Origin: Pseudanabaena sp. Salubria-1
GTDB lineage: Bacteria; Cyanobacteriota; Cyanobacteriia; Pseudanabaenales; Pseudanabaenaceae
Direction: 5' to 3'
Length of the DNA stretch: 64,000 nucleotides
Assembly: GCA_023336205.1 (NCBI GenBank)
Contig: JALQCR010000009.1
Span: forward strand, 124,001 to 188,000
How positions within the stretch are numbered: position 1 is the stretch's first letter; every line of letters starts with the position of its first letter. This document shows positions 46,752 through 57,824 of the stretch, one piece after another. Below the pieces are notes generated by a model that saw only the letters and a program-made list of their open reading frames with translations, ran no database searches and had not been told where the DNA came from. The translations under genes and the position numbers were made by a program.

Positions 46752-46766
46752 AGCTTGATTTGTGAA

Positions 46767-48293
<1,527 letters not shown>

Positions 48294-48389
48294 TTACCAG
48301 TTATCAGCGATCGATTTTATTTTTAATGTTTGGGGATTTAGCTATTAGGGCTTAGCTATTAGCTTTTAGCGCTTAGATTTTTGATAGTC

Positions 48390-48426
48390 GGTAATTCGTA
48401 ATTGGTAATTCGTAATTCGTAATTAC
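48390..48426. repeat. Short tandem heptamer repeat in the atpH-atpA gap
   Basis: Five near-identical units of GTAATTC/GTAATTG in a row within the 172-bp atpH-atpA spacer (48285-48456), next to TTAGCTATTAG-type direct repeats near 48338-48370. Tandem heptamers of this kind are known from cyanobacterial genomes. Confidence 0.7.
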
Positions 48427-48456
48427 TTTTCCCTTTTGCTTTTACCTTTTTCCTTA

Positions 48457-49014
48457 CTAAACGCCAGCAGTTAGACTGCTTTTTAGTCGGCGTAGTTGTC
48501 CACGAATACTGGCATCTACTACTTGAGAGCCAACTTTGATAATTACGCCACCGATCAAATCAGGATTGATGGTTATGTCAAGTTGGACACTCTTAGATTT
48601 AGTCATCGCTTTGACGCGATCGCGAAGGCTATCTTCTTGAGATCTGCTCAATTTCAAAGCAGATGTGATTTCTGCAAGAGCTACACCATCAATCACACGC
48701 AATAAAGCTTGAAACTGACTGATGATTTCGCCCAAGAAAGCAATGCGTTTGCGATCCACTAATAGAAGTAAAAAGCTTTTGGTCAAAACATTAACTGAAG
48801 GACCAAATGCACTTTCAATTACACCTTTTTTGACATCTGCACCAACGAGAGGGCTTGCGAAAAGTTGAGTTAACTCAACTGAATCAGCAAGAGTTTCGCT
48901 AATTAAACGTACATCTTTGGCGATCGCATCTAAATGATTTTGCTCTTGAGCCAAGGACATCAAAGCGTCAGCATAGGGAGCAACGACGGATTGACTAACA
49001 GAACTAGATTTCAT
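48457..49014 (-). CDS. atpH: ATP synthase F1 subunit delta
   Basis: 185 residues (called atpD in cyanobacterial naming). OSCP/delta family: N-terminal helical domain YADALMSLAQEQNHLDAIAKDV, conserved FASPLVGADVKKGVIE, and C-terminal NPDLIGGVIIKVGSQVVDASIRGQLRRL. It links F1 to the b/b' stator. It lies 8 bp after atpF. Confidence 0.97.
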   Translation of the reverse strand: MKSSSVSQSVVAPYADALMSLAQEQNHLDAIAKDVRLISETLADSVELTQLFASPLVGADVKKGVIESAFGPSVNVLTKSFLLLLVDRKRIAFLGEIISQFQALLRVIDGVALAEITSALKLSRSQEDSLRDRVKAMTKSKSVQLDITINPDLIGGVIIKVGSQVVDASIRGQLRRLKSSLTAGV

Positions 49015-49022
49015 GTTTTCTC

Positions 49023-49556
49023 CTAGTCAGAACTCAAAAGGGCAATGCTACGGTCAATTAACTCAATCTGAGTGGATTCACTCAAACCGCGATCAAAGTA
49101 AGCTTGCACATTAGCAAGAGCTTTATCGGCAACTTGCTGACGCAATTGCACGATTACCCGTTCCTGTTCAGTTGCAATCTCTTGATCGGCAGATTCTCTC
49201 AAACGAGCAATATCTGCATCTACCGTTGCCAAAATTAAATCAGCTGCGCTTTTAGCATCAGTTTCAGCTTGTTTACGCAAGTTATCCGCTTCAGTTTTTG
49301 CCTGAGCCAATTTACCTTGCTGTACTGCTAGCTTATCTGTTGCTTCTTTTTGACGTTTCTCTGCATCACCGATCGCTGACTGGATAGACTCCAATCGAGC
49401 TGAGAGGATTTTACCAAGAAACCCGCGCCCTGCATACACCAGAAAAGCTACGACAATTACTAAGTTAATTACATTAGTTTCAAGAATATCGGTGTTAAAA
49501 CCAATTCCTGAAGACTCGCCTGCTTCGCTAGCAAGTAAAACGAAATTGCTAATCAT
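49023..49556 (-). CDS. atpF: ATP synthase Fo subunit b
   Basis: 177 residues. One membrane helix (about 27-45: TNVINLVIVVAFLVYAGRGFLG) then a long right-handed coiled coil rich in Ala, Gln, Glu and Lys forming the stator stalk. The N-terminal LASEAGESSGIGFNTDILETN is the usual cyanobacterial b presequence. Located 63 bp after atpG. Confidence 0.97.
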   Translation of the reverse strand: MISNFVLLASEAGESSGIGFNTDILETNVINLVIVVAFLVYAGRGFLGKILSARLESIQSAIGDAEKRQKEATDKLAVQQGKLAQAKTEADNLRKQAETDAKSAADLILATVDADIARLRESADQEIATEQERVIVQLRQQVADKALANVQAYFDRGLSESTQIELIDRSIALLSSD

Positions 49557-49619
49557 AAAATATTTCTATTACTCAATATCAGCCACAAGCTAGACAGAAG
49601 CTATCTAGGATTATGAAGA

Positions 49620-50117
49620 CTAGGATCTTACTAAGTTACCCAAAAGCTTTTCTAAAACTTGGCGGCTGAGTGATTCCACTTCCGTATCCAAAGATGCTGT
49701 TGCATCTTGCTTTTGTTTCTCGATTTCAGCCTTTGCAGTTGCAACTTTTGCTTTTGCTTCCGCCATTGCTGATTCAATACGTTCGTTGCGAATCTTATTT
49801 GCACCCGCCTGAGCAGTAGCTAAAACATTTTGAGTGGCTTTACGAGCACTAGCAAGCTCTTGCTCATATTGCTTTACAACTAACTCAGCTTTCTCTAAAC
49901 GCTCCTTAGCTTCAATAATCTGCGCTCTAACATAATCATCACGATCATCGATCGCTTTGCTTAGAGGCTTGAAGAAAATAACGTTGAGAAGTGCCACAAA
50001 AACAATGAACTGCACCGCCATAATGGGGAGAGTGGCATTAACATCAAATAATCCACCCTTCTGCTCGACAGCTTCCGCAGCAAGCAGAACAGTTGAGACA
50101 AGGTTCAAAAGTATCAT
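49620..50117 (-). CDS. atpG: ATP synthase Fo subunit b'
   Basis: 165 residues. A membrane helix at about 30-50 (LPIMAVQFIVFVALLNVIFFKPL) and a coiled-coil stalk. Having both b and b' is a feature of photosynthetic organisms. The N-terminal 20 residues are hydrophobic; a start slightly downstream of 50117 cannot be excluded. Confidence 0.96.
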   Translation of the reverse strand: MILLNLVSTVLLAAEAVEQKGGLFDVNATLPIMAVQFIVFVALLNVIFFKPLSKAIDDRDDYVRAQIIEAKERLEKAELVVKQYEQELASARKATQNVLATAQAGANKIRNERIESAMAEAKAKVATAKAEIEKQKQDATASLDTEVESLSRQVLEKLLGNLVRS

Positions 50118-50199
50118 AGTTATTTTGCCAAAAGATTCATTTGCTAGAGTCTACGAAGAAGCTAAGAGCAAAAACTCATAGCTTCTTTTTGATTAACTC

Positions 50200-50454
<255 letters not shown>

Positions 50455-50561
50455 TTACTTTTTTAGTTAATTTGCTGGAGAGAAGAATTTACAGAATACA
50501 AGAGCGAAATACAGGATAAAAAACGAATGTGAAATTATAGAAATGAAAAGTCAAATGCTAT

Positions 50562-51323
50562 CTAATGCTCGTGACCTTCATCTCCATGACCTTCCATTGC
50601 TTCACCAATGTAAGACGCGGCAAGTGTTGAGAAAATCAGAGCTTGGATTGCGCTGGTAAATAGTCCCAAAACCATCAACGGCAAAGGAACAAACAAAGGC
50701 ACTAGGAGAACCATAACACCAACTACTAGCTCATCCGCGAGAATGTTTCCGAAAAGACGGAAGCTTAGGGAGAGTGGTTTTGTAAAGTCTTCTAGAACCC
50801 ATAAAGGAAGGAGAAACGGTGAAGCTTGAACGTATCTGGTAAAAAATTCCAGTCCACGCTTCTTCAATCCCCCATAGAAATAGGCTAGAGAGACTAACAA
50901 AGCCAAAGCGACAGTGGTGTTAATGTCACCAGTAGGTGCTCCGAGTTCGCCTTCAGGTAGTTTAATTAGTTTCCAAGGAACTAGTGCTCCAGCCCAATTT
51001 GATACGAAGATAAACAAGAACAGACTACCAACAAATGGTACCCATTCTCTATAGTGCTTCTCGCCAATTTGGTCTTTGGCAATGCTCTGAACGTATTCCA
51101 GAGCATATTCCATGAAATTTTGAAAACCTGCGGGAACACGTTGGTCAGCTTTGGCGGTGCTAGATCCGATGATTGCAGCAACAAGTACTACGCCCATTAC
51201 AATCCAGCTAACGATTAATACTTGACCATGTACCGCTAGGTTACCGAACTGCCAATAAAAGTGTTTGCCCACTTCTAGTGCGGCAAAACTGTTTTGATGG
51301 CTAAAAATTACTGGATCGATCAT
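50562..51323 (-). CDS. atpB: ATP synthase Fo subunit a
   Basis: 253 residues (atpI in cyanobacterial naming). Membrane helices with the essential Arg in [20 protein letters not shown] and the C-terminal segment [19 protein letters not shown]. Forms the proton half-channels. 113 bp upstream of atpE. Confidence 0.98.
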   Translation of the reverse strand: MIDPVIFSHQNSFAALEVGKHFYWQFGNLAVHGQVLIVSWIVMGVVLVAAIIGSSTAKADQRVPAGFQNFMEYALEYVQSIAKDQIGEKHYREWVPFVGSLFLFIFVSNWAGALVPWKLIKLPEGELGAPTGDINTTVALALLVSLAYFYGGLKKRGLEFFTRYVQASPFLLPLWVLEDFTKPLSLSFRLFGNILADELVVGVMVLLVPLFVPLPLMVLGLFTSAIQALIFSTLAASYIGEAMEGHGDEGHEH

Positions 51324-51355
51324 GTTCGATATGTTACAACCTGTAAGAGGTCAAA

Positions 51356-51790
51356 TCAGCGAGAATTAGACACACCTGTCAAATCTTGAGCAAGAATCGC
51401 TAAAACAGCAAGTTTGTAGGTCATAAAGCCAAAAAATGCTGGCAAAACCTGCAATTGTTCTGACTTGGCGGCGATCGCTATTAGAATGACAAATACGCCA
51501 AAGCGAGCATAACCGAGACGCTTGGACTGTTTACCCAAACGATCTACTCCTTTGGATAGCATCCTAAGATAGATAGCACCGACCACTGCACCGACAAAAT
51601 AGCTGAGTGCAATGTTCCATCCGTACACGCACAACACAATTAGACCAATAACTAGTCCAGAAGTGAGGGTTAGCATTAGCAGCTTAAATTTGAGACGGTT
51701 GTATTCATCCATTCCACCAGAATCTGATGGAGATGAGATATCTACAATCGCCTGCGAAGCTGTACTGTTTTTTGCGGGAATAATCTTCAC
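51356..51790 (-). CDS. atp1: ATP synthase accessory protein Atp1/AtpI-like
   Basis: 144 residues with about four membrane helices (37-55, 62-80, 95-112, 117-136). It precedes the a-subunit gene as in other cyanobacterial atp operons. AtpI-type proteins help assemble the c-ring in other bacteria; the cyanobacterial protein is assigned by position and topology. First gene of the cluster; the operon promoter must lie in 51791-51900. Confidence 0.85.
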   Translation of the reverse strand: MKIIPAKNSTASQAIVDISSPSDSGGMDEYNRLKFKLLMLTLTSGLVIGLIVLCVYGWNIALSYFVGAVVGAIYLRMLSKGVDRLGKQSKRLGYARFGVFVILIAIAAKSEQLQVLPAFFGFMTYKLAVLAILAQDLTGVSNSR

Positions 51791-52175
51791 TGTTGGCTTT
51801 TAGCGAAAATTGCTGATTATTTGAGTGAAGAACTGTTATTTGAGATATTACTCAAACGAAATTAGGTGTCCAAAGACTTGGATGTAGCTGCCTACACCGT
51901 TACTAAGAATATCACGCAAGATGTCACATTTGCTTTACAACTCTTCAACAAATAACTATGTAAAGGGACTAAACCATTGCCTATACTTTTTGGCGGATAC
52001 TTTTAATAGGTATTTAGTCTATGTTGGGGTGTTACCATAGCAAAAAGTTTTAGACGAATGCTTAAAAAATTAAGTAAAAAAAATAAGTTTAAATGCTAAT
52101 TTATTTTTTTGCTTCACTAATTAAATTTTCGTTCAAAATTCATTACTTTCTGTGAGCATCCAGAATTTGCAACCT
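51791..52175. other. Gene-free divergent promoter region
   Basis: 385 bp between the atp operon start (minus) and a plus-strand exported-protein gene. It is AT-rich, particularly 52050-52140, and should hold both promoters. No hairpin or repeat stands out. Confidence 0.5.
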
Positions 52176-52796
52176 ATGTCCACATCTTTCGCTAATCTTC
52201 GCCCGTTTCAGTTTGCTTTTCCAGCCGCAGTATTGTCTCTTGTCTCTGCTGCTTGGCTGTCCCTAGGGGCGATCGCGCCAAATGCTGCTTCGGCGCAGCA
52301 ACTTCTAGCCCAGTCACAGCCCGTCGCTTCTCCCCAAGCTCAGCCTTTAGAGCCTACTAAGCCCAATTCTCTTGAGAGTAGTGTGTTTAGTATTTCGGGC
52401 GGACAACGATTGATGTCGGAGTCGATGACCGCAATTAGTCAGCAAAATTACGATCAAGCTGTTACTAAGTTGCAAGATGCGCGTCAAGTGTTTAACCAGC
52501 TATCAAATTTTTATCAGGAGCTAACAACGAGCTTTTCAGGAATTGATAATCGCATTTCTGATAGTCATCGTCGTAAGGCTTTGCAAACTGCTCAGTTGCG
52601 TGATGAGGCGACTTATCAGCTTGCCGTAGTCTATCGTGCCAAAAATCAGCCTGAATTAGCTGTACCTTTGTTAATTCAGTTGATTCGTAGTCAAGCACCA
52701 ACTCGCGATTTGGGTTCACAAGCTTATCAGCAGTTGTTTGAGCTAGGTTTTGTGGATGCACAGTTTGTGCGCCCTAATGCGGCGGCTCCAAAATAA
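52176..52796 (+). CDS. Exported helical (TPR-like) protein of unknown function
   Basis: 206 residues from the ATG at 52176 (an in-frame GTG at 52152 is possible). A signal peptide ends near AASA, followed by a Gln/Pro/Ser-rich linker. Residues 85-195 are helical with TPR-like spacing: SMTAISQQNYDQAVTKLQDAR and YQLAVVYRAKNQPELAVPLLIQLIR. Probably periplasmic or lumenal. No family name recognised; cyanobacterial relatives are likely. Confidence 0.7.
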   Translation: MSTSFANLRPFQFAFPAAVLSLVSAAWLSLGAIAPNAASAQQLLAQSQPVASPQAQPLEPTKPNSLESSVFSISGGQRLMSESMTAISQQNYDQAVTKLQDARQVFNQLSNFYQELTTSFSGIDNRISDSHRRKALQTAQLRDEATYQLAVVYRAKNQPELAVPLLIQLIRSQAPTRDLGSQAYQQLFELGFVDAQFVRPNAAAPK

Positions 52797-52798
52797 TC

Positions 52799-52849
52799 AA
52801 CAATAAAAAAGAGAGGAGATGCAAAGCATCTCCTCTCTTTTTTATTGTT
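52799..52849 (+). terminator. Hairpin terminator
   Basis: Perfect 24-bp arms beginning AACAATAAAAAAGAGAGG around AAA, directly after the stop at 52796. Confidence 0.88.
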
Positions 52850-52854
52850 TTATC

Positions 52855-52955
52855 CCAATTCACTAAAGTGTGACAACACTTCTTTGTGAACCAAAAACTA
52901 AACACAGTAAGGTTTTAAAAGAAGAAATGGCGTTGCCATTTCTTCTTTTGGTATT
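52855..52955. repeat. Intergenic palindromic element, family A, reversed
   Basis: Reverse-complement copy of the element at 9571-9673: a CCAATTCACTAAAGTGTGACAAC side, an AAAACACAGTAAGGTTTT-like stem and a hairpin at 52917-52949 with core ATGGCGTTGCCAT, ending TTTTGGTATTAG. The hairpin stem differs from that of the other copy. Confidence 0.75.
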
Positions 52956-53985
52956 AGTTTTGTTTCCAATGACGTGCTAATTGCTTTGCTTTTAGTCCCG
53001 ATTCAATTACTTCGAGTAGTCTAGTCATACCTGTTGTATTCACAATTTCATAGGTTTTATTAGCCCGACGGCAAGCCTCGATCGCTCTTTCAGTAAGTGA
53101 GTGGCTTGCATAACCCGTCACGATAATAATTAGATCGCCACCTGAAATTTGACTCTCACCTTGAGCCGCAAGTTGTAAGCCATCTTGTTCGGTATACCAC
53201 ATTAAATTAATTGCCGAATCGCGCAGCCTATTTTTTACAGCCGTTTGTAAGCGATCGTGTCCGCCAAATACCAAAACCTTGCCACTGAGATCGGTATATA
53301 GTGCAGGTCGTTTTTCCGACTTACGATGTCTCGCAATGGGTTGGACATCGGGAGCGCGATCAACGCGGGAGCGATTTTCAAGAGCTTTGTTGTAAATAAA
53401 AGTGAGGGTTTGTTCGTGGCTGCCACGCAAGCGAGCAACTGGCCCCTCTTCGCTGTGAGAATTTATTTGATTGATCAGCGCCTCGACAACTTCTTCGAGT
53501 ACACCGATCGCTTTTAAGTCATTGGCATATCCCCGAACTGCGATCGAAGCGTCAGTAGCGCTAAAGAAATCGCGTTGTTCTTCGATCATCTCCAATAGAT
53601 CAGCCTTTAATTCCAGTCGCCATTGAGCCGTTTGTTCGGTTATTCGTTCATCTAGTAGTCTTTCTTCACTCAAGATCAATTGGCGATCAGCAAGTTGGGC
53701 TGCTAGAGTTGGGGCTTCAGCGATTTCCTGTCGGATATCGGCAGCCTTTTTTTCTAGCTTTTGCTTAGTCTCGCTGTCTGGATGTCCACCTTCACGGATA
53801 TATTCTTGGAGCATCTGTTCGACTTTTGCCAGCAACGGTTTCAATCTTGCTTCAATTTGAGCTACTGCTTCTTGGATTTGGCGATCGCGTTGTTGTTGCA
53901 GTCGATTTTGTTCTAACTCTACTTTTGCCATCGTCAGCAAGTCGCTAACCGAAGCTTCCAGTTCATCTAATTCAGAAATATGCAT
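52954..53985 (-). CDS. Coiled-coil protein with C-terminal DUF2325-like domain
   Basis: 343 residues. Residues 5-165 are a long charged coiled coil (EQNRLQQQRDRQIQEAVAQIEARL and similar). Residues 232-335 resemble DUF2325: KVLVFGGHDRLQTAVKNRLRD, then GGDLIIIVTGYASHSLTERAIEACRRANK. DUF2325 domains are short alpha/beta units of unknown function. Monocistronic; starts 143 bp from divergent deoC. Confidence 0.7.
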   Translation of the reverse strand: MHISELDELEASVSDLLTMAKVELEQNRLQQQRDRQIQEAVAQIEARLKPLLAKVEQMLQEYIREGGHPDSETKQKLEKKAADIRQEIAEAPTLAAQLADRQLILSEERLLDERITEQTAQWRLELKADLLEMIEEQRDFFSATDASIAVRGYANDLKAIGVLEEVVEALINQINSHSEEGPVARLRGSHEQTLTFIYNKALENRSRVDRAPDVQPIARHRKSEKRPALYTDLSGKVLVFGGHDRLQTAVKNRLRDSAINLMWYTEQDGLQLAAQGESQISGGDLIIIVTGYASHSLTERAIEACRRANKTYEIVNTTGMTRLLEVIESGLKAKQLARHWKQN

Positions 53986-54128
53986 ATTTATTTAATATCT
54001 GCCTATATTTGCTTAATTTTAATCAGTCGAGAATAAGTCGTGAGAAATGACGTGAATAAGTAATTATAAGAAGTTATCGTCACTAATCTCCAATGTAACC
54101 TCTCGCTTGCCTAAGTGTGTATAGTTTT

Positions 54129-54785
54129 ATGCCTCAAACCGATATCAACCCTGCTACCTATATTGATTACGCCCTATTAGATCCCGCTGCTAGCGATGAA
54201 CAAGTAGATCGCGTTTGTGAAGAGGCCGATCGCTTCGGATTTGCTAGCGTCTGCGTTTATCCTTGCAATGTCAAGCGCGTGACAGAACGACTACTCAAAA
54301 CTAAGGTAGAAATTTGCACAGTAATCAGCTTTCCTAGCGGCGCAACCACCTCAAACGTTAAGCTTTATGAAGCTATGGAGGCAGTGGAAAATGGTGCAAC
54401 GGAATTAGATGTTGTTATTAATTTTGGTTGGCTAAAAACTGGTCAGACAAATTTATTACACAAAGACATTGCTCAAATCTGTGAGGAATCAGGTAAACCA
54501 GTCAAAGCAATTTTAGAATTAAGTTTGCTCACGCCCGATGAGCAAGAACTCGCAGCCGAGGTATGTATGGATGCAGGAGTAGCTTTTTTGAAGACGGGCA
54601 CAGGTTGGGCGGGAGCTGCCACGATTGAAATGGTGAAATTTCTCAAGGAAATTTCACGCGGTAAGGTCGGTATTAAGGCTTCAGGCGGAATTCGCACTAG
54701 AGATCAAGCGATCGCCTTAATCGATGCTGGAGCAACTCGCATTGGCACATCTTATGGCGTAGCGATCGCCCGCGAAAAAGATTAA
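54129..54785 (+). CDS. deoC: Deoxyribose-phosphate aldolase
   Basis: 218 residues from the ATG at 54129; an in-frame GTG 12 bp upstream is less likely. Schiff-base Lys lies in AFLKTGTGW and the second active-site Lys in [27 protein letters not shown] and [13 protein letters not shown] are also conserved. Cleaves 2-deoxyribose-5-phosphate to acetaldehyde and glyceraldehyde-3-phosphate. Confidence 0.96.
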   Translation: MPQTDINPATYIDYALLDPAASDEQVDRVCEEADRFGFASVCVYPCNVKRVTERLLKTKVEICTVISFPSGATTSNVKLYEAMEAVENGATELDVVINFGWLKTGQTNLLHKDIAQICEESGKPVKAILELSLLTPDEQELAAEVCMDAGVAFLKTGTGWAGAATIEMVKFLKEISRGKVGIKASGGIRTRDQAIALIDAGATRIGTSYGVAIAREKD

Positions 54786-54809
54786 TTAAAAATGACAAGC
54801 TGTCAGCAC

Positions 54810-54850
54810 ACTAATGAGGCGTGCGCGGCTTCGCCGCACGCCTCATTAGT
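54810..54850 (+). terminator. deoC terminator hairpin
   Basis: Arms ACTAATGAGGCGTGCG.. and complement with a GGCTTCGCC core, 24 bp after the deoC stop; lacks a long T run. Confidence 0.7.
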
Positions 54851-54888
54851 CACTGGGAAGTGAGTATTTTTTGGATGGGAAGGGAGTA

Positions 54889-54936
54889 ACCAAAAAATAA
54901 GTAGCGGCACTTCTTGCCGCTACTTATTTTTTTGGT
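54889..54936 (+). repeat. Second hairpin after deoC
   Basis: 21-bp arms (ACCAAAAAATAAGTAGCGGC and complement), loop CTTCT, with a T run on the right; may be the true terminator of deoC. Confidence 0.7.
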
Positions 54937-55031
54937 TGAAGACAGCTATAAATCCTAAAAGATTTGGGTATAATTCTGACCTCATCAAGCAAAGAGCATA
55001 AAATAATAATATAAACATCAAAAACTAAGCT

Positions 55032-55541
55032 GTGATACCAACTCTTGATGTCAAACATGCTTATTCAATGTGTCTGGGAATGCTAATTGCCCTGACAGGT
55101 GTTTCCCTATGGCAACGTTTTGCCCCACAGTCAGTCCGTGATATTCCCGAAAATACTGAATCGGCTAAAGTAATCGTTCCGCCTTTACCCGCGACTTTTA
55201 CACGCCCTAGCCTCAATGATGGCGAAAATATCGGTAGTCTTCGTGTTGGCAATCGTACCGATCGCTCCGTACGGATAGTCTTATTTTCGCGAGTTACATC
55301 CCAAAATGTTTGGCAAGCGATCGAGCCATTAAATTGGGACTTCGCACCGAATGAAGGCGGCAAAGAAGGGTTTCTGTTATCTTTGCCAAACTACAAAATT
55401 GCGATCGGGAAAGGTGATGTAATTTTTGCCTTTGCTACTGATGGCTCCCGTACTTACTGGGGACCAAATATTGTTGGCGAAACTGACGCTCCGTTTTGGG
55501 ACAGCAAAAACAAAGAATGGAGCATGGTATTACAACCATAA
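55032..55541 (+). CDS. Membrane-anchored protein of unknown function
   Basis: 169 residues from a GTG. One hydrophobic helix (about 10-27) is followed by a Pro-rich linker and a beta-rich domain with IGSLRVGNRTDRSVRIVLFSR and AIEPLNWDFAPNEGGKEGFLLSLP. No family recognised. The only in-frame alternative starts are internal to the anchor. Flanked by hairpins on both sides. Confidence 0.6.
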   Translation: MIPTLDVKHAYSMCLGMLIALTGVSLWQRFAPQSVRDIPENTESAKVIVPPLPATFTRPSLNDGENIGSLRVGNRTDRSVRIVLFSRVTSQNVWQAIEPLNWDFAPNEGGKEGFLLSLPNYKIAIGKGDVIFAFATDGSRTYWGPNIVGETDAPFWDSKNKEWSMVLQP

Positions 55542-55543
55542 TT

Positions 55544-55587
55544 GCAACGCAGTAGTGGCAATTCATGAATTGCCACTACTGCGTTGC
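55544..55587 (+). terminator. Perfect hairpin after the anchored protein
   Basis: GCAACGCAGTAGTGGCAATT and complement with almost no loop; abuts the next hairpin. Confidence 0.75.
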
Positions 55588-55630
55588 TAAAAAAAGAACC
55601 TCTCGCTACGCGAGAGGTTCTTTTTTTAGC
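55586..55630. terminator. Terminator shared with the convergent gene
   Basis: Arms GCTAAAAAAAGAACCTCTCG and complement around a TAC loop; overlaps the stop of the minus-strand gene at 55626. Confidence 0.82.
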
Positions 55631-56738
55631 TATCAGTTGGATCTTTGCGCTTAATTAATGGCTTTGGAACGGGTGGACGATCTTCTGAAGAAAATCTTGG
55701 ACGAGGTGGATACATAGAACTATCGCCACCATCACTAGCATAGGAAGGCTTAAATGGGCGATCGCTATAGGGGCGATCATTGTACTTCCTTGGGGCAAAC
55801 TTACCACCACTAGGGCGACCCTTAAATTGAGATCCCCGCTTACCTTTATAGGGGATAATCCCGATAAATTCACCATCAATAATCGTCAAAACATCCCCTT
55901 GACGCTGGACATTTACACTCCAAAATTGTCCCACCGCATCGGTTGGCAATAGCCCTGTGAGGCGGACTTTAAACTTAGTGTACTCTTTGGTAACCTTATC
56001 CTTTTGCTTGTCAAACTTTTGCTCAGTACGACGCACCTTAACGATGACAGAGTTATCTTCGATCGACTGACTTGAGATCTCACCTCGCACCGAGAAATAA
56101 CCATCTTCAACAAGAGGATCGATTGGAATATCAGGTTTTCCAAGTTCAACAGGAGCCCACACGCCAGATATCTGAACATGCAATTTACCTGCTTTGTCGT
56201 TTGTGCGCGGATATACTACCCATAAATATTCGCGATCGCTTTCTAAGCGCTTTTTGACAATGGAAATAATTTTCCCCAGTAATACGGCATCAACTTGAGA
56301 ACCATCTGAAGTTAGGATATATCCCTTTGCAAAGTTATCTTCATTGGCAATATATTTGCCGTTGATCACGCCAATCGCTCTGTACTGAAATGGCTCTGTT
56401 GGTTCTGGAATTGGCTGTAAACAGATTTTATTTTCTTGAGATTCTTCAGTTCGATTAGCTATGACGGGTTGAATATCTCCAGCACGATTTAAGCTAGGTA
56501 GTTTTACTCTTGCTGCGGCAGGGATAATCTTGGGAACGGATGACACAGCTTTAACTGGGACTTCGCTCTGCTGTATTGATTCCAGCTCTTCAGGTAGAGT
56601 AGCCTCTGGAGACTTGGGAGCGATAACTTTGACAACTTCTAATTTAGGCAAGTCTTTAATCGGAGGTTTAGGTGTAACAGATTTTGGTAATTTACTATTT
56701 GAGTCATCGGATTGGCTGGACTTATTGATTTTACTCAT
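55626..56738 (-). CDS. Conserved-type protein with Pro/Ser-rich N-terminus and basic Gly/Arg/Tyr-rich tail
   Basis: 370 residues in three parts. Residues 1-115 are low-complexity, rich in Pro, Ser, Lys and Val. Residues 115-290 are a folded domain (YRAIGVINGKYIANEDNFAKG, LWVVYPRTNDKAGKLHVQISGVW, VRLTGLLPTDAVGQFWSVNVQR). Residues 292-370 form a basic disordered tail with FKGRPSGGKFAPRKYNDRPYSDRP, resembling RNA-binding RGG/RPY tails. This could be a cyanobacterial RNA-associated protein, but I know no experimental role. Monocistronic. Confidence 0.65.
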   Translation of the reverse strand: MSKINKSSQSDDSNSKLPKSVTPKPPIKDLPKLEVVKVIAPKSPEATLPEELESIQQSEVPVKAVSSVPKIIPAAARVKLPSLNRAGDIQPVIANRTEESQENKICLQPIPEPTEPFQYRAIGVINGKYIANEDNFAKGYILTSDGSQVDAVLLGKIISIVKKRLESDREYLWVVYPRTNDKAGKLHVQISGVWAPVELGKPDIPIDPLVEDGYFSVRGEISSQSIEDNSVIVKVRRTEQKFDKQKDKVTKEYTKFKVRLTGLLPTDAVGQFWSVNVQRQGDVLTIIDGEFIGIIPYKGKRGSQFKGRPSGGKFAPRKYNDRPYSDRPFKPSYASDGGDSSMYPPRPRFSSEDRPPVPKPLIKRKDPTDS

Positions 56739-57254
56739 CTGAACCTCCAGAAAAATAAGCTGTCTAATTGCGGACTAGATCTTACTAAGCAATTGCTAGA
56801 AAAATATGTGATCAAAACCAACATTAAATCTATCTTATTCAAACTGTATAAGAAAGAATTTTAGTTGATACTTATCTCAGTTAAGTCTGAGATGAATCCA
56901 TATTTAAAACCTACCTAAACTAAGTTCCGCAAAAAAATAAAATATTTAGGTAGTCTAACCTATCCTTCTTGCTGATTGGCTTTGTGGCTTTAGTTTGGTT
57001 AGCAACATTACCAATTCTAGCTTCAGTTAAGATTTAGTTTTAGATATCTTAACTTGAATAAGCATACACCGTTCTCAGACAGTCCTGTTAATACTTGTCA
57101 GAGTACTTCATAGAATTTCATGGAGATCTCGCGTAACCCGTAGGAAAAGACTTTGGTGAACTCTATCCCTGTCTGGCGTTCTAAATCTATCCATCGTCAT
57201 AAAAATCTTAAAGATGACTGGTGCTTCGCGACACTTCTTATCTTTAGTTTTTTA
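56739..57254. other. Gene-free stretch upstream of the minus-strand gene
   Basis: No credible reading frame or hairpin. AT-rich near 56860-56960 and probably containing the promoter of the gene ending at 56738. The part 57060-57200 has mixed composition without a recognisable feature. Confidence 0.45.
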
Positions 57255-57378
57255 ATTTGCCTTACTTACAGCGCTTTGCGCTCAAACCCAAGCCAAGAAA
57301 AAATTTAAAAGCGTTGCTTCGCAACGCTTTTAAATTTTTTCTTGTGGTTCGTTTGATCGGTAATTGCTGTAAGTAAGT
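57255..57378. repeat. Variable-stem palindromic element, family 1, minus orientation
   Basis: Bounded by a perfect 12-bp inverted repeat, CTTACTTACAGC and GCTGTAAGTAAG. Inside are CGCTTTGCGCTCAAACCCAAGC on the left and GTGGTTCGTTTGATCGG on the right, around a long hairpin (core GCGTTGCTTCGCAACGC, outer part AAAAAATTTAAAAG). Same flanks as 12791-12900 with an unrelated stem. Confidence 0.8.
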
Positions 57379-57399
57379 ACTTGAGCTAAATAAATTGCC

Positions 57400-57446
57400 A
57401 AAACCCGCAAAGTTGCACCTCGCAAGACCGCAACTTTGCGGGTTTT
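57400..57446. repeat. Hairpin
   Basis: 17-bp perfect arms (AAAACCCGCAAAGTTGC, complement 57430-57446) around a 13-base loop. No adjacent gene end. Confidence 0.7.
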
Positions 57447-57483
57447 GCTTTGTAATTAACTATGCTTAGTAAGCTTTCAGCAG

Positions 57484-57597
57484 TTCTAATTAAACTAATT
57501 TTGGGTTTTTCGATGCTTGCGGTATAGAAAAACCCAAAGTCAGTTTTGATGCAAGTCTGCCATCAAAACTGACTTTTATAAAGAGAATTGCACGACA
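57484..57597. repeat. Double-hairpin palindromic element, family B, reversed
   Basis: Two hairpins, 57500-57538 (arms TTTGGGTTTTT/AAAAACCCAAA) and 57538-57574 (arms AGTCAGTTTTGATG and complement), ending TTATAAAGAGAATTGC. Layout and right flank match 39564-39690 while stems differ; the first hairpin is partly decayed. Confidence 0.7.
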
Positions 57598-57641
57598 AGT
57601 GTTTTAGCCATCACACATGTCATGTGTCATGCAGCATTTGT

Positions 57642-57712
57642 AATACTAATTTCTAAAACCCAGTAAGGGTTTAGAAATTTTCAAAATTGCTTTGCCATTC
57701 TGAAAATTGGTA
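57642..57712. repeat. Palindromic element, short family A
   Basis: A stem AATTTCTAAAACCC / AGGGTTTAGAAATT (about 57648-57679) followed by an imperfect TTTTCAAAATTGC...ATTCTGAAAA stem and ATTGGTAT end. Confidence 0.65.
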
Positions 57713-57824
57713 TATAAAGTAACCCTTTTGAGACAGATGGCATTAAGGATTTACAAAGGATTTGCGATCCCCGCTAAATCAGCGCTTACGATACTTTTGT
57801 CACTACAGTAGTTTTAGACCATGT

